This document shows positions 20,281-30,718 of a stretch of 64,000 nucleotides of DNA, in pieces. Under the pieces are notes generated by a model. That model did no database searches. It was not told where the DNA came from and was given only the letters and a program-made list of their open reading frames with translations. The position numbers and the translations under genes are program-made. This stretch comes from Nitzschia sp. pyKryTriq1 (Eukaryota; Bacillariophyta; Bacillariophyceae; Bacillariales; Bacillariaceae): the NCBI GenBank assembly GCA_956465555.1, contig OY101121.1, positions 892,722 to 956,721 of the forward strand. The letters are read 5' to 3'. Position 1 is the stretch's first letter, and each line of letters starts with the position of its first letter.

Positions 20281-20352
20281 ATTTACGAGTACAAGTAGTA
20301 CCAGGTACCTGGTACTTAGTACAGTACCAGGTACTGGTACCAGGTACTGTAC
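20281..20352. repeat. GTAC palindrome cluster in a divergent promoter
   Basis: Inside the 20096-20600 gap. The cluster includes a perfect 20-bp palindrome at 20297-20316 (half site agtaccaggt) and then a further run of overlapping caggtactg/ggtaccagg units to about 20352. It could form a strong hairpin. No gene is seen elsewhere in the gap; a short CAT tract sits at 20516-20536. Confidence 0.75.
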
Positions 20353-20830
20353 CCCTGTTGCGTGTTCGATGACGGTGCAGTCGAAGCAGTCGTACGACTT
20401 CCATGATATCGACGACAATGCGGCGGATTCTGCGGCTAATCCTTCTTCCAAGTTCATTGTCATGCGCTACTAGAATTTAGAATTGTAGAAGCAAGAGAGG
20501 TAGAAGCATCAAGTATCATCATCATCATCATCATCAGCGCGTGGGCTCGGAGGGGAGCTCTATTACTGTCTGTGTAGGTATAGAGGGCGGTTCAATCATC
20601 ATGGAGACGCAAAGTCTCGAAGAAAGCAGTCGCCGAGAAGCAGAGCGGGCATTCCAAGTCTCCGTGGATTCTCGCCTGCTGGATTGCTTTGAGAATCTCT
20701 GGAGTGGTACCACGGAAATTCTGAGTGACATGGTCATGTTATGGTTCGAGCCGATTTTGGATTCGAATAGTCTCATTGAAATATCCATTGGTCTTCTTTT
20801 GATGGAACGCGTCAGCGCAAATATCAAGCC

Positions 20831-21301
20831 ATGGAAGAAACGCCACCAGGAGGCGTATCACCTTCTTCTTCCGCTGGGGGCTCCGCGGACGGCAGCAGAA
20901 CCACACAACATAATATGGATTCCCTTTTTCCTGGTGGTATCTTGTTTGGATCGCCCTTTGTTGCGGTCTTGGGTGGTTTTGCCCTGGCTTTATCTTTCAT
21001 TGCCAATGCTCCGTACGAGACAAGAATGTTTGCCCCTCGGTGGTTGCGGGCGCTTTTTCCACGGCAAAATCTTGTGGGCGGCTATTCTTCTACAATACTG
21101 ATGTACTTATTACTGTTTTTATTCTGTCTGGAAGGCATGTTGATGATGTCCATTTTGATGTTTGGTTGTCACGCGATTACATTCCCAGAGTGGATCGAGG
21201 AGGACGTCAAGATCTTGACGTCATTGATGGGGGTCTGGTTTACAAGTTTGTTGACATCCAGCTTTGTACGATGCTATTTGTACTACAGTATTGGAGATTG
21301 A
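20831..21301 (+). CDS. Probable small multi-pass membrane protein (start uncertain)
   Basis: The frame gives 156 residues from the ATG at 20831. It has a Gly/Ser-rich N-terminus and three or four hydrophobic helices: 'SPFVAVLGGFALALSFIA', 'STILMYLLLFLFCLEGMLMM' and 'MGVWFTSLLTSSFVRCYLYY'. I do not recognise the family. A second plus-strand frame from the ATG at 20601 (166 residues to 21101) overlaps it. That frame's first 75 residues look protein-like ('RLLDCFENLWSGTTEILSDM') but its second half does not. No GT-AG intron that joins the two in phase was found. The true protein may start in the upstream frame and shift by sequencing error or an unusual splice. Confidence 0.5.
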   Translation: MEETPPGGVSPSSSAGGSADGSRTTQHNMDSLFPGGILFGSPFVAVLGGFALALSFIANAPYETRMFAPRWLRALFPRQNLVGGYSSTILMYLLLFLFCLEGMLMMSILMFGCHAITFPEWIEEDVKILTSLMGVWFTSLLTSSFVRCYLYYSIGD

Positions 21302-21789
21302 TGACGATGGAAAAGTCGAAAATTTTTGAAATGATCTTTTGATCCTCTGACGAAGATGGAATTTGCCTTCGGCGGAGTATCGTCTGTTAATTAAAAAGAG
21401 TACTTCCAACACGATGCCGATGGGGATTTCGGTGTGTCCACAACCACAGGAAGATGTCTTCGAGACTATGTTGGCTATACTCTCTAGATTGTGGCATCCT
21501 CCCCCCGGAGTGACTCCTATTCCAAGAGCAACTTATTATACTTCCATCTAAGCACAGCCTGCGTAAAACATTGGTTAAGATCCATGTTCGCTACTCTCTA
21601 CTTGGCAAAGACAAGTCAACGGACTGCAGTCGCCCTTCGCCGCTATGACAGCCACTGCCACAATTTAAGTATCAGACGGGCAGCATCTGCCTGCATAATA
21701 ATCTCTCTAGAGGTAATGGTATTATAGCAGCCACAGAACGATAATATCATGACTGAAACCATCGCTGCGTGTCATGAAACAACACGACC
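21302..21789. other. Gene-free stretch
   Basis: The gap lies between convergent genes. No gene, repeat or RNA was recognised. Confidence 0.4.
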
Positions 21790-23367
21790 CTACCGGATGC
21801 GATGCTTACAAATTGGACACGATCCGTTGGTACGGAGCCACTTATCGCAGCACTGCAAATGGAATCCGTGGAAACAAGGCAGAATCTTCCGGGTCTCGCC
21901 TTGGCAAATATCCTCAAGACAAATCAAGCATTGCCGAGCATCTTCGGGGAGCTCTTTCAGGGGATCGCTAACTACTCGAGTAGGCAGTGATTCAATCTGA
22001 GCATCATTGGCGCCCAGATTTTCCGTGCCATCCCCGAAAGCTCGTAGCAACTCCTCATACCCCATGCCGTCGACATTGTTGCCCAGTAGGTGCTGAGCAC
22101 CTTGACGTTGAAGTTGTTGCTCTAGATGGGAGTGTAGTAGTAAACCAAACATAGGATCGTTGATAGCATCAATCATATCTCTTTGGTGGATGCGTCGAAT
22201 TTGTGTCGTGGAATTTCCTCCCATAACTGTGGTAGTTCTCGTCCCGTCGTTGTTGTGTTCTAGTGCCACACGAAAACTGGATCGCGGTTGGGCACGTCGA
22301 TAGCTGTCCCGGTTTTCAGTACCATACCCGCCACCCATGGAAGGATATCCTCCAGTTATAGAAGCAGAACTGCGAGCTTGCGCTACGCTGATTGGTCGAT
22401 CTTGATAAAAATCCGAAGCATGGGAGTTGATTAGCTCGTCGACAAGACTCTCGTCTATGGATCCCGTTGCAGCTACATTCTCTTGCGACGCATGCTGGCC
22501 TCTCTCGTTTCGGCGGGAGGACGAAGGCGATAAGATCTCGTTGAGAAACGCACCACCCATGACTCCCGTCATCGCGCCTTCGGCCGCCGCCGAGAATGGA
22601 TCCCGACCATGAATAAAGGAGCCTGCTGCCCCCAAGATACCACCCATCAAAGCCCCTCCACCCACAAACACCATGGGTGACATTGACGACTGATCCCCCC
22701 CAATGAGACGTTCTGTTCGAGTGGGATCAGGTGGACGCTCTGGATTTGGATAGAGGCAGGCGGTACAACTGGTTGAACTCTTGTGGTTATACAGCGTACA
22801 TTGTGGACATGTCCACTGGTCATCCCCCGGGCCCTCTTGCTGCTGGTGCTGCTGCTCGGGCCGAGAGGGACTTGGAGTGTCTTCTGAAAGATCGACTACT
22901 TCGGGATCCAGCCGCCGACGACGACGACGCATTTCTTGTGTCGGTGTCTCCATGGACGAATGTTCGTTTCTTGGTCGCGTCGGTCGGGGAGGAGAGGAGG
23001 GACACGATTTCAAGGCAGCACCCGCGTTGCCTCCCTCCACAATTTGAACTTCACTGTCGTCTTCACTATCACTGCCGATATATGGCACCGCGGCTGCAGC
23101 AGCAGCGGCGGCGGCGGTGACTGGTATGTTGGTTGTCTCCGTACTCGAGCCTGTCTCTTCCACTGGACCAGCTTCGTCCACTTCCATGGCGGCACTCGAC
23201 TGAGCTTCGTCGTCCTTGGAATTTATCTTATCCTCCTCATCGTCGCCGGGGCGTCTGGCGCGTGCACTACAAGCCCGCAACTGGTGCATCACCATGTTCA
23301 TCTCGGGAACCTCTCGACCACAATGATTACAAATGATTACACGGGGGGAATCTTCTGTGGTGGCCAT
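21790..23367 (-). CDS. RING-H2 E3 ubiquitin ligase with RanBP2-type zinc finger
   Basis: Single exon, 525 residues from the ATG at 23367. The N-terminus has 'VIICNHCGREVPEMNMVMHQ', a small C2H-type finger like those of TRAF/XIAP-associated proteins. An Asp/Glu and Ala-rich linker with a poly-Ala run follows. A RanBP2 finger 'WTCPQCTLYNHKSSTSC' with a final CxxC partner lies near residue 195, and RanBP2 fingers often bind ubiquitin. A Gly-rich hydrophobic patch ('VGGGALMGGILGAAGSFIHG') may be a glycine-zipper segment. The C-terminus is a RING-H2 domain: 'CLICLEDICQGETRKILPC', 'FHGFHLQC', then 'WLRTNGSCPIC'. It should recruit an E2 and ubiquitinate a substrate that cannot be predicted. The C-terminal RING is intact. 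Confidence 0.9.
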   Translation of the reverse strand: MATTEDSPRVIICNHCGREVPEMNMVMHQLRACSARARRPGDDEEDKINSKDDEAQSSAAMEVDEAGPVEETGSSTETTNIPVTAAAAAAAAAVPYIGSDSEDDSEVQIVEGGNAGAALKSCPSSPPRPTRPRNEHSSMETPTQEMRRRRRRLDPEVVDLSEDTPSPSRPEQQHQQQEGPGDDQWTCPQCTLYNHKSSTSCTACLYPNPERPPDPTRTERLIGGDQSSMSPMVFVGGGALMGGILGAAGSFIHGRDPFSAAAEGAMTGVMGGAFLNEILSPSSSRRNERGQHASQENVAATGSIDESLVDELINSHASDFYQDRPISVAQARSSASITGGYPSMGGGYGTENRDSYRRAQPRSSFRVALEHNNDGTRTTTVMGGNSTTQIRRIHQRDMIDAINDPMFGLLLHSHLEQQLQRQGAQHLLGNNVDGMGYEELLRAFGDGTENLGANDAQIESLPTRVVSDPLKELPEDARQCLICLEDICQGETRKILPCFHGFHLQCCDKWLRTNGSCPICKHRIR

Positions 23368-24036
23368 TGTGGGGAGCAAGTTTCTTTCAGCGGGTCGTTG
23401 GTAGCTCCAGCTTCTTGGTATCGAATAAAATCTAAAATCGCTCGTTCGCGGGTATCGTCGGTCAATCTTTCCTTTCGATGATTCTGAATCTCAAACCAAT
23501 GCCCTCTCTTGCATGCCCAGAAGCTGATAGGGTCTACCTTCTGTAGAATGAAAACGAATGTATAAGATGTTGAATTGACGACGAGTGTTTCGCTTTTATT
23601 CGAACTATTTCGAACTACCGGTACCAGGTACCAACTCGGCAACGCAACAAAACGCAACGCGAGGTGCCGCGACGCCGTTTTACCCGCGTGTGGCGGGTTT
23701 TGAATCGTATGGATGATTCATTCGACCACAAATTTCCGTTCCCTTCTGGGGGTAGAAGCACGACTGACTCACTCGCAGCACCAGAGTACTGTACGAGTAC
23801 CAAGTAGCCTACGGTAGTCTACCGAAAGTGAGCAAGAGAAGTCAAGGGACTGATTCAAGATGTACGTACTACTATAGCGTATATTGGTAGCAGACAACTC
23901 ATTCCTTCCATTAGAGCTTTGGTACATAGTCATCGTGATGGGACAACCGGCGGCCGCTTCGCATCCAGTTGAATGTCCTTCTTGCCTCAACCTGGTGATA
24001 GATTCCCCATTGACCTCGTGAGGTTGTTGCCCCTTT
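23368..24036. other. Gene-free stretch with GTAC motifs
   Basis: No gene is seen. GTAC-rich spots lie at 23613-23635 and 23785-23825. The strand holds the promoter of the RING gene and the 3' end of the next one. Confidence 0.45.
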
Positions 24037-25374
24037 CTATTCATCAGCATGGTATAGCTCGAATGTGAGACGATCACGCAAGCTTGGATGAGTAAAATTA
24101 TAGGAGAAGCGCTCCCAGAAATTAGGATGCCGTTGACGGAGGCCAAGGTTGTCAACGTGATAGAGCCTAGCGCGTCTAGCATTCCCCAACAAGGCAGCCC
24201 ACATAACAAAGGTCGATCGAGCATTTCCCACGACCTCTTTTTGAGCTCGTTTTAGAAAGCAAAAGTCCTGGACTGCGGACTGGTCCGTGACTACCGATGC
24301 ATTGATACCTCTCTCCACCAATGCCTCGGCGTAGTTTCTAGCCTTCTGATTGTAGATGCGAGTGGTGATTTCCACATGATCCCCTGATTGCAAATTGCTG
24401 AATAGTTCGTTCGAAACTTTGGTATGGGAGAGTTCTGCAAAACCCATATCATACGCCCGTCTTTCGGGCATCTCCGACTCGTAATTCCGAAAGTGAAAGA
24501 CTGAATCGTCCGGGTCCGGTATCTTAGCACAACAGGCCGTATCATTGAATCGCATCAGCTCCCGTATTTGATCGTAGTATCGATCGATCATAGGAAATAC
24601 GTCTAGCGTTTCCGAGTATAGATAGGGAATTCTAAGTTCCGATTGTTGGTCAATCAATGGTCGCTTGGGATCATTCAAAACGTCGTTTACCAAGAATTCT
24701 AGTCCTTGGCGCATAGCTGACAGATCCCCCGAGTTTATCAAGCCGGTCATATGATCCATTCGTTTTCCCAGCCATTCCCGTTGTAAGTTTTGTCGTTGAA
24801 GGAAATCCTTCGTGTTCCCTTTTGCAAAATGCCACTTGGCGAGATTGGGGAAGCACATCTGGATATTATCTCTCGCCGATTTCCACTTTGGCCTGGGTGA
24901 TCGGTTGTTCGGGCCTTCGTGATGGCGAAGAACAATGTTGCAGTCAATATCAAATTCTTCTTTTGCCAGGAGCTGCAAACCTAGTCCATGTGCGACATGA
25001 TGAAGATTATTTGCCATTTCACCCGATAGTTGTACGACGATTGTGGCTCGTCTAATGGCTGACGCTTCGGTGCGCTCATATTGAGGATTTGGCGGAGCAG
25101 TAGTAGTGGTAGTAGTAGTGACATTCGCCACGACAACCGGTGCAAGTGAGGGCGAGGATGCGGGGGTGATAGCTGTGAGCGGGGCGGGCGACCTCTCGTT
25201 CTTGGGTACAGTTCTGCTATTGTTATTAACACTAGTAGACTGCGATTCTTCCACAGAAAAACTCGGCCTGAGAAATGATGCGGATAAACCGACTTGCTGA
25301 ACCATACAACATCCCCCCATCAGGAGAAGAAATCCGAAGACGAAGCCGTATCTTGATATTGTCGAGCGCTGCAT
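24037..25374 (-). CDS. Type II membrane protein, fucosyltransferase-like
   Basis: Single exon, 445 residues. One N-terminal hydrophobic helix ('YGFVFGFLLLMGGCCMVQQV') follows 'MQRSTISR', so a signal anchor. A Ser/Pro/Thr stem to residue 105 includes a run of threonines. The catalytic part opens with 'IVVQLSGEMANNLHHVAHGL', which recalls the N-terminal loop of GT11/GT23-type fucosyltransferases (G-x-GNQ-like). It later has 'HFRNYESEMPERRAYDMGFA' and 'VVGNARSTFVMWAALLGNAR', the latter like the STF-x-WAA donor-site motif of GT11. Three or four N-x-S/T sites are present. I infer a Golgi glycosyltransferase of the fucosyltransferase superfamily; the exact family and sugar are uncertain. Confidence 0.75.
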   Translation of the reverse strand: MQRSTISRYGFVFGFLLLMGGCCMVQQVGLSASFLRPSFSVEESQSTSVNNNSRTVPKNERSPAPLTAITPASSPSLAPVVVANVTTTTTTTAPPNPQYERTEASAIRRATIVVQLSGEMANNLHHVAHGLGLQLLAKEEFDIDCNIVLRHHEGPNNRSPRPKWKSARDNIQMCFPNLAKWHFAKGNTKDFLQRQNLQREWLGKRMDHMTGLINSGDLSAMRQGLEFLVNDVLNDPKRPLIDQQSELRIPYLYSETLDVFPMIDRYYDQIRELMRFNDTACCAKIPDPDDSVFHFRNYESEMPERRAYDMGFAELSHTKVSNELFSNLQSGDHVEITTRIYNQKARNYAEALVERGINASVVTDQSAVQDFCFLKRAQKEVVGNARSTFVMWAALLGNARRARLYHVDNLGLRQRHPNFWERFSYNFTHPSLRDRLTFELYHADE

Positions 25375-25994
25375 ATCTGGCTAATTGTTTTGATTTACGA
25401 GTACTCGTAATGTTTACAGCTTACGAGTAGAGGACGCATCATCGTCGGAAGTCATCACAAATCGCGAAAGCTTTCTCGATCATCAATCACTTACCCCGAA
25501 AGTCCGATGGGTCACACAGATGAATGAAATCACACGTAAAAACATAATTCACCTTTGTGACGTCACGAAAACGTTATTCGTCAGTCCACCCTTCCGTCTC
25601 TTGACTCTTGACGACTTGTTGTTTTTGCAGAAAACACGATGTCGACCCGCCGCCCGCCCGCCCGCATCGATCCAACTGGCAGGTTCTGAGTTCTGATGGC
25701 ACGGCAACCGCCCAATCATAGATGCCCGATCAATCACCGATCACCGACCCATCACCTACCGGTATCACCTTTCATCGAGCGATCATCGCTCTTTACTCTA
25801 TTATTACATTCGTCTGGAAGCTGCACTCTACGCACCTCTTGTGTACCGTGAGAAGGTCATCGGTACAAGTCAAGTACCGGGGTATGACACGGCAACCATT
25901 TCAAAGTAGTAATATCAACGACAGTGAGACGTTACGTGTAGTGAATATCAAAGTCCGAGGAATAATAACAGAGAGGCGAACTAACATCAGCACC
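25375..25994. other. Divergent promoter and leader region
   Basis: It separates the divergent fucosyltransferase-like and PPR genes. The PPR frame is open upstream to 25722, but that part lacks targeting or repeat features and is treated as leader. Confidence 0.45.
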
Positions 25995-27905
25995 ATGAGA
26001 CTATGCTGTTTCGCAGCGTTCTTCGCCTTGAGCGCGGCCACTTCCTGCTCGGCTTTTACGACGCATAGAATTGGATTGGAAGTGGACTGCCGTCGGAGAG
26101 TGCGATCGTCACGAAACAAAAGCTTCCAGATTGCAGTTATTAGCGACGAAACAACAGCATCAGGAGCCAACCGAACGCTGGGCGGGGATGACGAAGAACC
26201 ACAGGACTTTGACGTGGAAGGCAGTGATATGATGATTCCGAAATCCAAATTTTCAAAAGCCAAATGGAAGAAGAAGCGGTATCTGCTCATCCAGGACGTC
26301 AAGAAGCTCATAGAGAATAATAATCCCAACGCTCCGAAAAAGGCCGAGGCGATGGTGCGAAGAATGTTGACCCTCTACGAGAAAAGTGGTGGAGACTTGG
26401 ATCTTCGCCCGACGCTACAAGCTTACAATATGTGGATCCATGCCCTAGCCAAATCCAATGAGGCCAACGCTGGCCAGTTGGCAGAGGAAGTATTAGAGCA
26501 AATGCATGCTCATAATATCGAACCTGATGTGGTCACCTACACTTCCGTCATGGATGCGCACGCAAAGAGCCACAACCCTGATCGGGCAGAAGAAGTATTG
26601 TTTCGGTTATTGGATAACACCGTGAATAGCGGTGTTCGTGGAAGTATCGGGGTGTCTTCGATCACTTGTGATACTATTCTGAATGCCTGGGCACAGCAGG
26701 GCACCTATGAAAGTGCGGAGCGGGCACAAATGATTTTGTTTCGGTTGGAAGAATGGCAAAGGAATTATATTCGTCCAACCAAAATTTCGTACGCGACTGT
26801 GATGAATGCCTGGGCAAAAGTAGGCAGTACAGACGCCGCAGAACATGCGGAGGCCTTGCTCAACCGGATGTTGAAGATGAACTTTGTGCAGCCCGATACT
26901 GTTGTTTTTAATGCTGCCATCAATGCGTGGGCGTCTTCCAAGGATGAGCAGGCTGGAAAAAGAGCTTTGGCGATACTCAAGAAGATGAAAACCTTGGCAA
27001 AAGAGGGTGTCGACTCACATCCAGATATTGTCACCTACAACACGGTACTTTCGGCATGGTCGCATTCCGGTGACGTAAATGCAGCTCCGTATGCAGAACG
27101 GATTGTGAAGGATATGCAGAATTCTGCAGCGGAATCTGATGATGCGCCAGCCCCAAATACTGTCACTTACAATACAATCTTGAATGCATGGTCAAAGTCA
27201 AAGCTACCTGGATCAGCCGCAAGGGCACAGAATGTTCTCGATTATATGATCAAATCAGAGAAGGAAGCCATTGCTCCAGACGTCATTTCATTTGCCTCAG
27301 TGTTGGATGCGTGGGCAAAATCAAAGGAACCCAACAAAGGTGCAATGTGTCGTGACCTGCTAGATCAGCTATTGGAGATGTACAAGGCTACAAAGCGCCA
27401 TGATCTACAACCAACGCCCTACACATATAACGCAGTCCTGAATGCCTGTGCATTCTCAGCTATGGGGACAACTATGGATGAACAGCGAGAGGCGCTGGAA
27501 ATCGCAGTCAAGACATTTTCGTCCATGAGAAAATCTGAAACTTCACCCGACACTGTTACGTATGGAAATATGCTCAAGTGTATGGCGAATCTTATGCCCG
27601 AGGGTGAACTGCGAAGCTCAATGGCACTGCAAATATTCGACAAGTGTATCGAAGATGGCCTTGTAGGAGCCTTGGCCTGGAAAGAAGTACGTCGCGCGGT
27701 TCCTGCCAAACAATTACAACAGGTCTACCATCTCAAAGGGGTGGTAAGTAACTTGCAAGTCCGAGATCTTCCGAGGAAATGGAGAAAGTCCAATAGATTC
27801 GACAAGAATGCGCCACAGGCAAAACGGAAAGAGGCTAATGATTTGACCCAGCCACCAATCGTGATGATAGTCGAAACATCCGTCCAATCGGGAAAAGATC
27901 TATAG
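25995..27905 (+). CDS. Plastid-targeted pentatricopeptide repeat (PPR) protein
   Basis: Single exon, 636 residues from the ATG at 25995. I prefer this start because it opens a signal peptide, 'MRLCCFAAFFALSAATSCSA', followed at once by 'FTTHR', an ASAFAP-type plastid motif; an in-frame ATG at 25722 would bury it. Residues about 110-590 contain roughly ten P-type PPR units with the recurring 'T-Y-N-T-I-L-N-A-W-A-K-S' helix ('TVTYNTILNAWSKSKLPGSA', 'VISFASVLDAWAKSKEPNKG'). PPR proteins bind single-stranded RNA, and plastid members act in processing, editing or stability of organelle transcripts. The RNA target cannot be read from sequence. The basic C-terminal 60 residues are not repeats. The gene is convergent with the small gene at 27972, 66 bp away. 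Confidence 0.92.
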   Translation: MRLCCFAAFFALSAATSCSAFTTHRIGLEVDCRRRVRSSRNKSFQIAVISDETTASGANRTLGGDDEEPQDFDVEGSDMMIPKSKFSKAKWKKKRYLLIQDVKKLIENNNPNAPKKAEAMVRRMLTLYEKSGGDLDLRPTLQAYNMWIHALAKSNEANAGQLAEEVLEQMHAHNIEPDVVTYTSVMDAHAKSHNPDRAEEVLFRLLDNTVNSGVRGSIGVSSITCDTILNAWAQQGTYESAERAQMILFRLEEWQRNYIRPTKISYATVMNAWAKVGSTDAAEHAEALLNRMLKMNFVQPDTVVFNAAINAWASSKDEQAGKRALAILKKMKTLAKEGVDSHPDIVTYNTVLSAWSHSGDVNAAPYAERIVKDMQNSAAESDDAPAPNTVTYNTILNAWSKSKLPGSAARAQNVLDYMIKSEKEAIAPDVISFASVLDAWAKSKEPNKGAMCRDLLDQLLEMYKATKRHDLQPTPYTYNAVLNACAFSAMGTTMDEQREALEIAVKTFSSMRKSETSPDTVTYGNMLKCMANLMPEGELRSSMALQIFDKCIEDGLVGALAWKEVRRAVPAKQLQQVYHLKGVVSNLQVRDLPRKWRKSNRFDKNAPQAKRKEANDLTQPPIVMIVETSVQSGKDL

Positions 27906-27971
27906 GATGATATTGTTTTACTATTTTTGTATATATTTTCTATAAGAGGGGGTGGTCCTCGGAACAAATGT

Positions 27972-28474
27972 CTATTCGTGAAGGAAAGAAATATTAACAA
28001 TTTCGATGGCTTCATCTCGGTGTTCATCGTCGGATCCGTTGCGCCCGAAAAGGTGCGGGAGGACCAGGTCATCGTCCATCAGCGATGAGACCGATTGATC
28101 GTCGCGCGAGTCAATGGGTTCACGGTAATGTTCGGGAGCATCGTCTCTTATCGTCGCCAGTGGGTATTTTGATGAGTATCGTCTCTTGGTAGGAGACTTA
28201 TGGGACATTGTTTCACCCTGTTCAAAAAGTAAAGCGTGAGATAAACAATCTGCACGGTGAATTGACTCTATAAGTGTAGAAGTTCTTTGCTTACCTTGTT
28301 GGCCTCTTCGAACACGGCAATACTGTTCTGGTGCATAAAGGTGCGCATCGAGTTGTCTCGTGCCGATGAATGCTCTTTTTCGTAACTGTGAGTCAAATTG
28401 ATGGGATCGCTTGCGTATTGGCCGCGGCAAGTGGCAAGATCGGCAATGCGAGAGAAAAATGTTTGTTCTGTCAT
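27972..28474 (-). CDS. Small hypothetical protein, 141 residues
   Basis: Exons 28295-28474 and 27972-28217, with a 77-bp intron, join in frame at 'FEEANK|GETMSHKSP'. The N-terminal half is helical ('MTEQTFFSRIADLATCRGQY'). The C-terminal half is charged and includes 'MDDDLVLPHLFGRNGSDDEH' and ends 'IVNISFLHE'. No signal peptide, membrane helix or known domain is seen. An upstream ATG at 28504 would add ten residues. The clean splice and convergent, tightly packed position next to the PPR gene favour a real gene. Confidence 0.62.
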
Positions 28475-30718
28475 GGTGGGTTTGGGGTTGGGGTTGATAC
28501 TCAAGAGTAAAATGGAATTGTGATATTGGTGTGTCGTTGGTTGATGCGGAAATCAAAATGTGAGCCTAATATCAAATGCTTGAGGATCGGAACATGTACG
28601 ATTGATGCATTGAGAGAATCATCGTATGGAAGCAGGAGATAGAGAACCGGAAACATGGATGCGCCGTAAACTTTACGTACAAACTGGTATTAGCCGGGAA
28701 CTCGATCAAGTTAGTTCGCCCGATCGACGTGTTCTTGGATCGGTCGTGTCTTCGGGTTCTGAAGTTTCCGGCTTGAAGTTGATCGGAGAGTGCTCTCTCT
28801 AGAGAGGTGATTTCGAACTTCGAGGCACAAATACGAATCGTAAGTAGCCGTTGGTGGGATTGATCTGTGTCAAATGCCGGTTCTTTTGACATACTTTTGA
28901 GCACGCAGACAGTTGGTAGGAAAATGCACGTTCCTTTTTGTTTCGATGGCGCACCGAGCTGCGATTTGGCGAGGGATCCTAAAATTTTGTGAGCCCAGTT
29001 TCAAGTTTGGGCGGGATGAAAAGGGGAGACGGGGAGCGGAACGTACCGGTACTGGTAAGTACAGTACGTACTTGTACAGTACTTGTACGAGTACGACCTG
29101 GTCTACTGGGGGTGGGCGCGTCCTCGTCTACAGTACACTATGTACTGTACGAGTACGACCACTATGGATACGTACTAATACTCGTCCAGTACAAGTAGTG
29201 CGACACTCGACACGTCATCAGTCTTCATATTAAAATTGAATCGCAGGAGTCGATTGTTCGGGTACAGCCCAGCCAGACAGTCATACTGCTGGCATCTACC
29301 GGTAGCTACACTACTAGACTGGTAGTCTACCACAATCAACAGACAGTACAAACCACAGACCACGTGCACCTCTCTTTTTACTCTCTACACTCTACTTGTA
29401 CTAGCTATTAGAGTAGTAGTACGAAGTCAGGCAACTGTGCGGCTCTACTTGTACAGTACTGGGAGCAGTAAGTCCAGCACCATCCATCCAGGAAGAAGAA
29501 GCTGCCAATCCTGCCGATTCTGCGCCTCTGATGTACTACTTGGCTGAGATGTGCAGATTAGCGCTGATGATCCCGTAAGGGTGAAAAGAGTCCATTGAGT
29601 CAATCAATTGGACTGTCTGGCGTAGATGGTATCGTTCCGGCGGGAGAGAGATTAATTGCTCTCAACCGTCAAGGTAGCAACCAAATTAGACAGTGCACCA
29701 CTTTTCGCTGCTTTACGATATTGTAGTAATAGTAGTAGGGCAGTGAGGTGGGGGTTGCTTCTGCCATAGTAAGGTGCAAATTTGTCGTAGTGGTATAGGA
29801 TGGCTCTGCCATAAGAAGTGAAGGTTCTCTCTCTGTTGTTATTGCAAACGAGCCTCGAGTCGAAGAAGTTGGTCTTGGTCGACGAGCGAAGGGAAGCAAG
29901 AATCGAAGAATCAGGCCAAGAATCTTGGCCCAGGCCAAGCGAGCTTTGCCACGGAGCGTGGCTAGCGCGAAAGAGCATTGTCCAAACGTGCCCGTAAAGC
30001 GAGTTCCACGTTAGTGCGCGGTGATCCGCACCCTTGGATGTTCCAGTTGGGTACCAGTAACAGGTACTCGTACAGTACGTACCAGGTACAGTACCGTGGG
30101 GTCATCGGTGCTCGGGCGGATGGCGGTCGTGCAAAAGTTTGGCACGACGACCGAAAAATCCGGGCAACAAACTGGGCTTGATTTTTGTCGAACTCCCCCG
30201 TTTTGGTTCGATGGGCGTAGACTTCAGTAACGGTCCTACAGTATTGTTTGAGACCAATGAGCCGGTGGAGTCGGTTCCAATTTGGGGAAACATCGCCTGA
30301 ATTTGGAGCCCCAATTTCACCTCGGCCGTCGCGGCGGGTGCGATGACCGGAACGAGAATTGAAAAGGCCGCGCTTTGTGCTTCTGCTTTTTCACTCCGAC
30401 AGACCAAGGTCACAAGAAGTCATCGACGTCGAACGATTGTTGGAAATCTCCTCCCACTGTCTATCATAATCTCTTTCTTTCGCCGCCGCTTACAACAAGG
30501 CCTTCATAACCAAGACGTGATTGTTCCCTACTACGTGTAGCTGATAAAATTCCGCTACGAAGTACTCTGAAAAAGAATCAAGAAAAAAGGATCGTCTAAA
30601 CGAGAACGGCACTCTATTCTTTTCTCTACGAAAGCAGCAACACTATTAGCATCCTTCGGAGAGACCCCCACGACTCTCGAACAAATTTAAAACCGAAATC
30701 AGCTACATTGGGATCAAA
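28475..30718. other. 2.2-kb gene-free stretch with GTAC islands
   Basis: The second-longest gap in the window after 692-2581 is reported here. ORFs of 60-110 codons on both strands lack domains and normal composition. GTAC/ACGAGTAC-rich islands lie at 29041-29200, 29290-29465 and 30045-30105. The last 300 bp are presumably the leader and promoter of the LRR gene. A non-coding RNA cannot be excluded. Confidence 0.5.
29041..29200. repeat. GTAC-dense palindromic island
   Basis: About 160 bp in which GTAC recurs every few bases, as accggtac, agtacagtac, cttgtacagtac and cgagtacgac. Many of these are self-complementary. It lies far from any coding sequence. Confidence 0.7.

Noticed and set aside
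25722-25994. Upstream in-frame start for the PPR gene, adding 91 residues
   Set aside because: It would bury a clean signal peptide and plastid motif. The added sequence has no features and spans GTAC-rich leader.
28572-28904. A 110-codon minus-strand ORF in the 2.2-kb gap
   Set aside because: No recognisable motif, no supporting splice sites, and composition like surrounding non-coding DNA.
30343-30540. A 65-codon ORF containing 'LCASAFSLRQ', similar to a plastid-entry motif
   Set aside because: It lacks a signal peptide before the SAF motif and the rest is Arg-rich without a domain. The match is probably coincidence.
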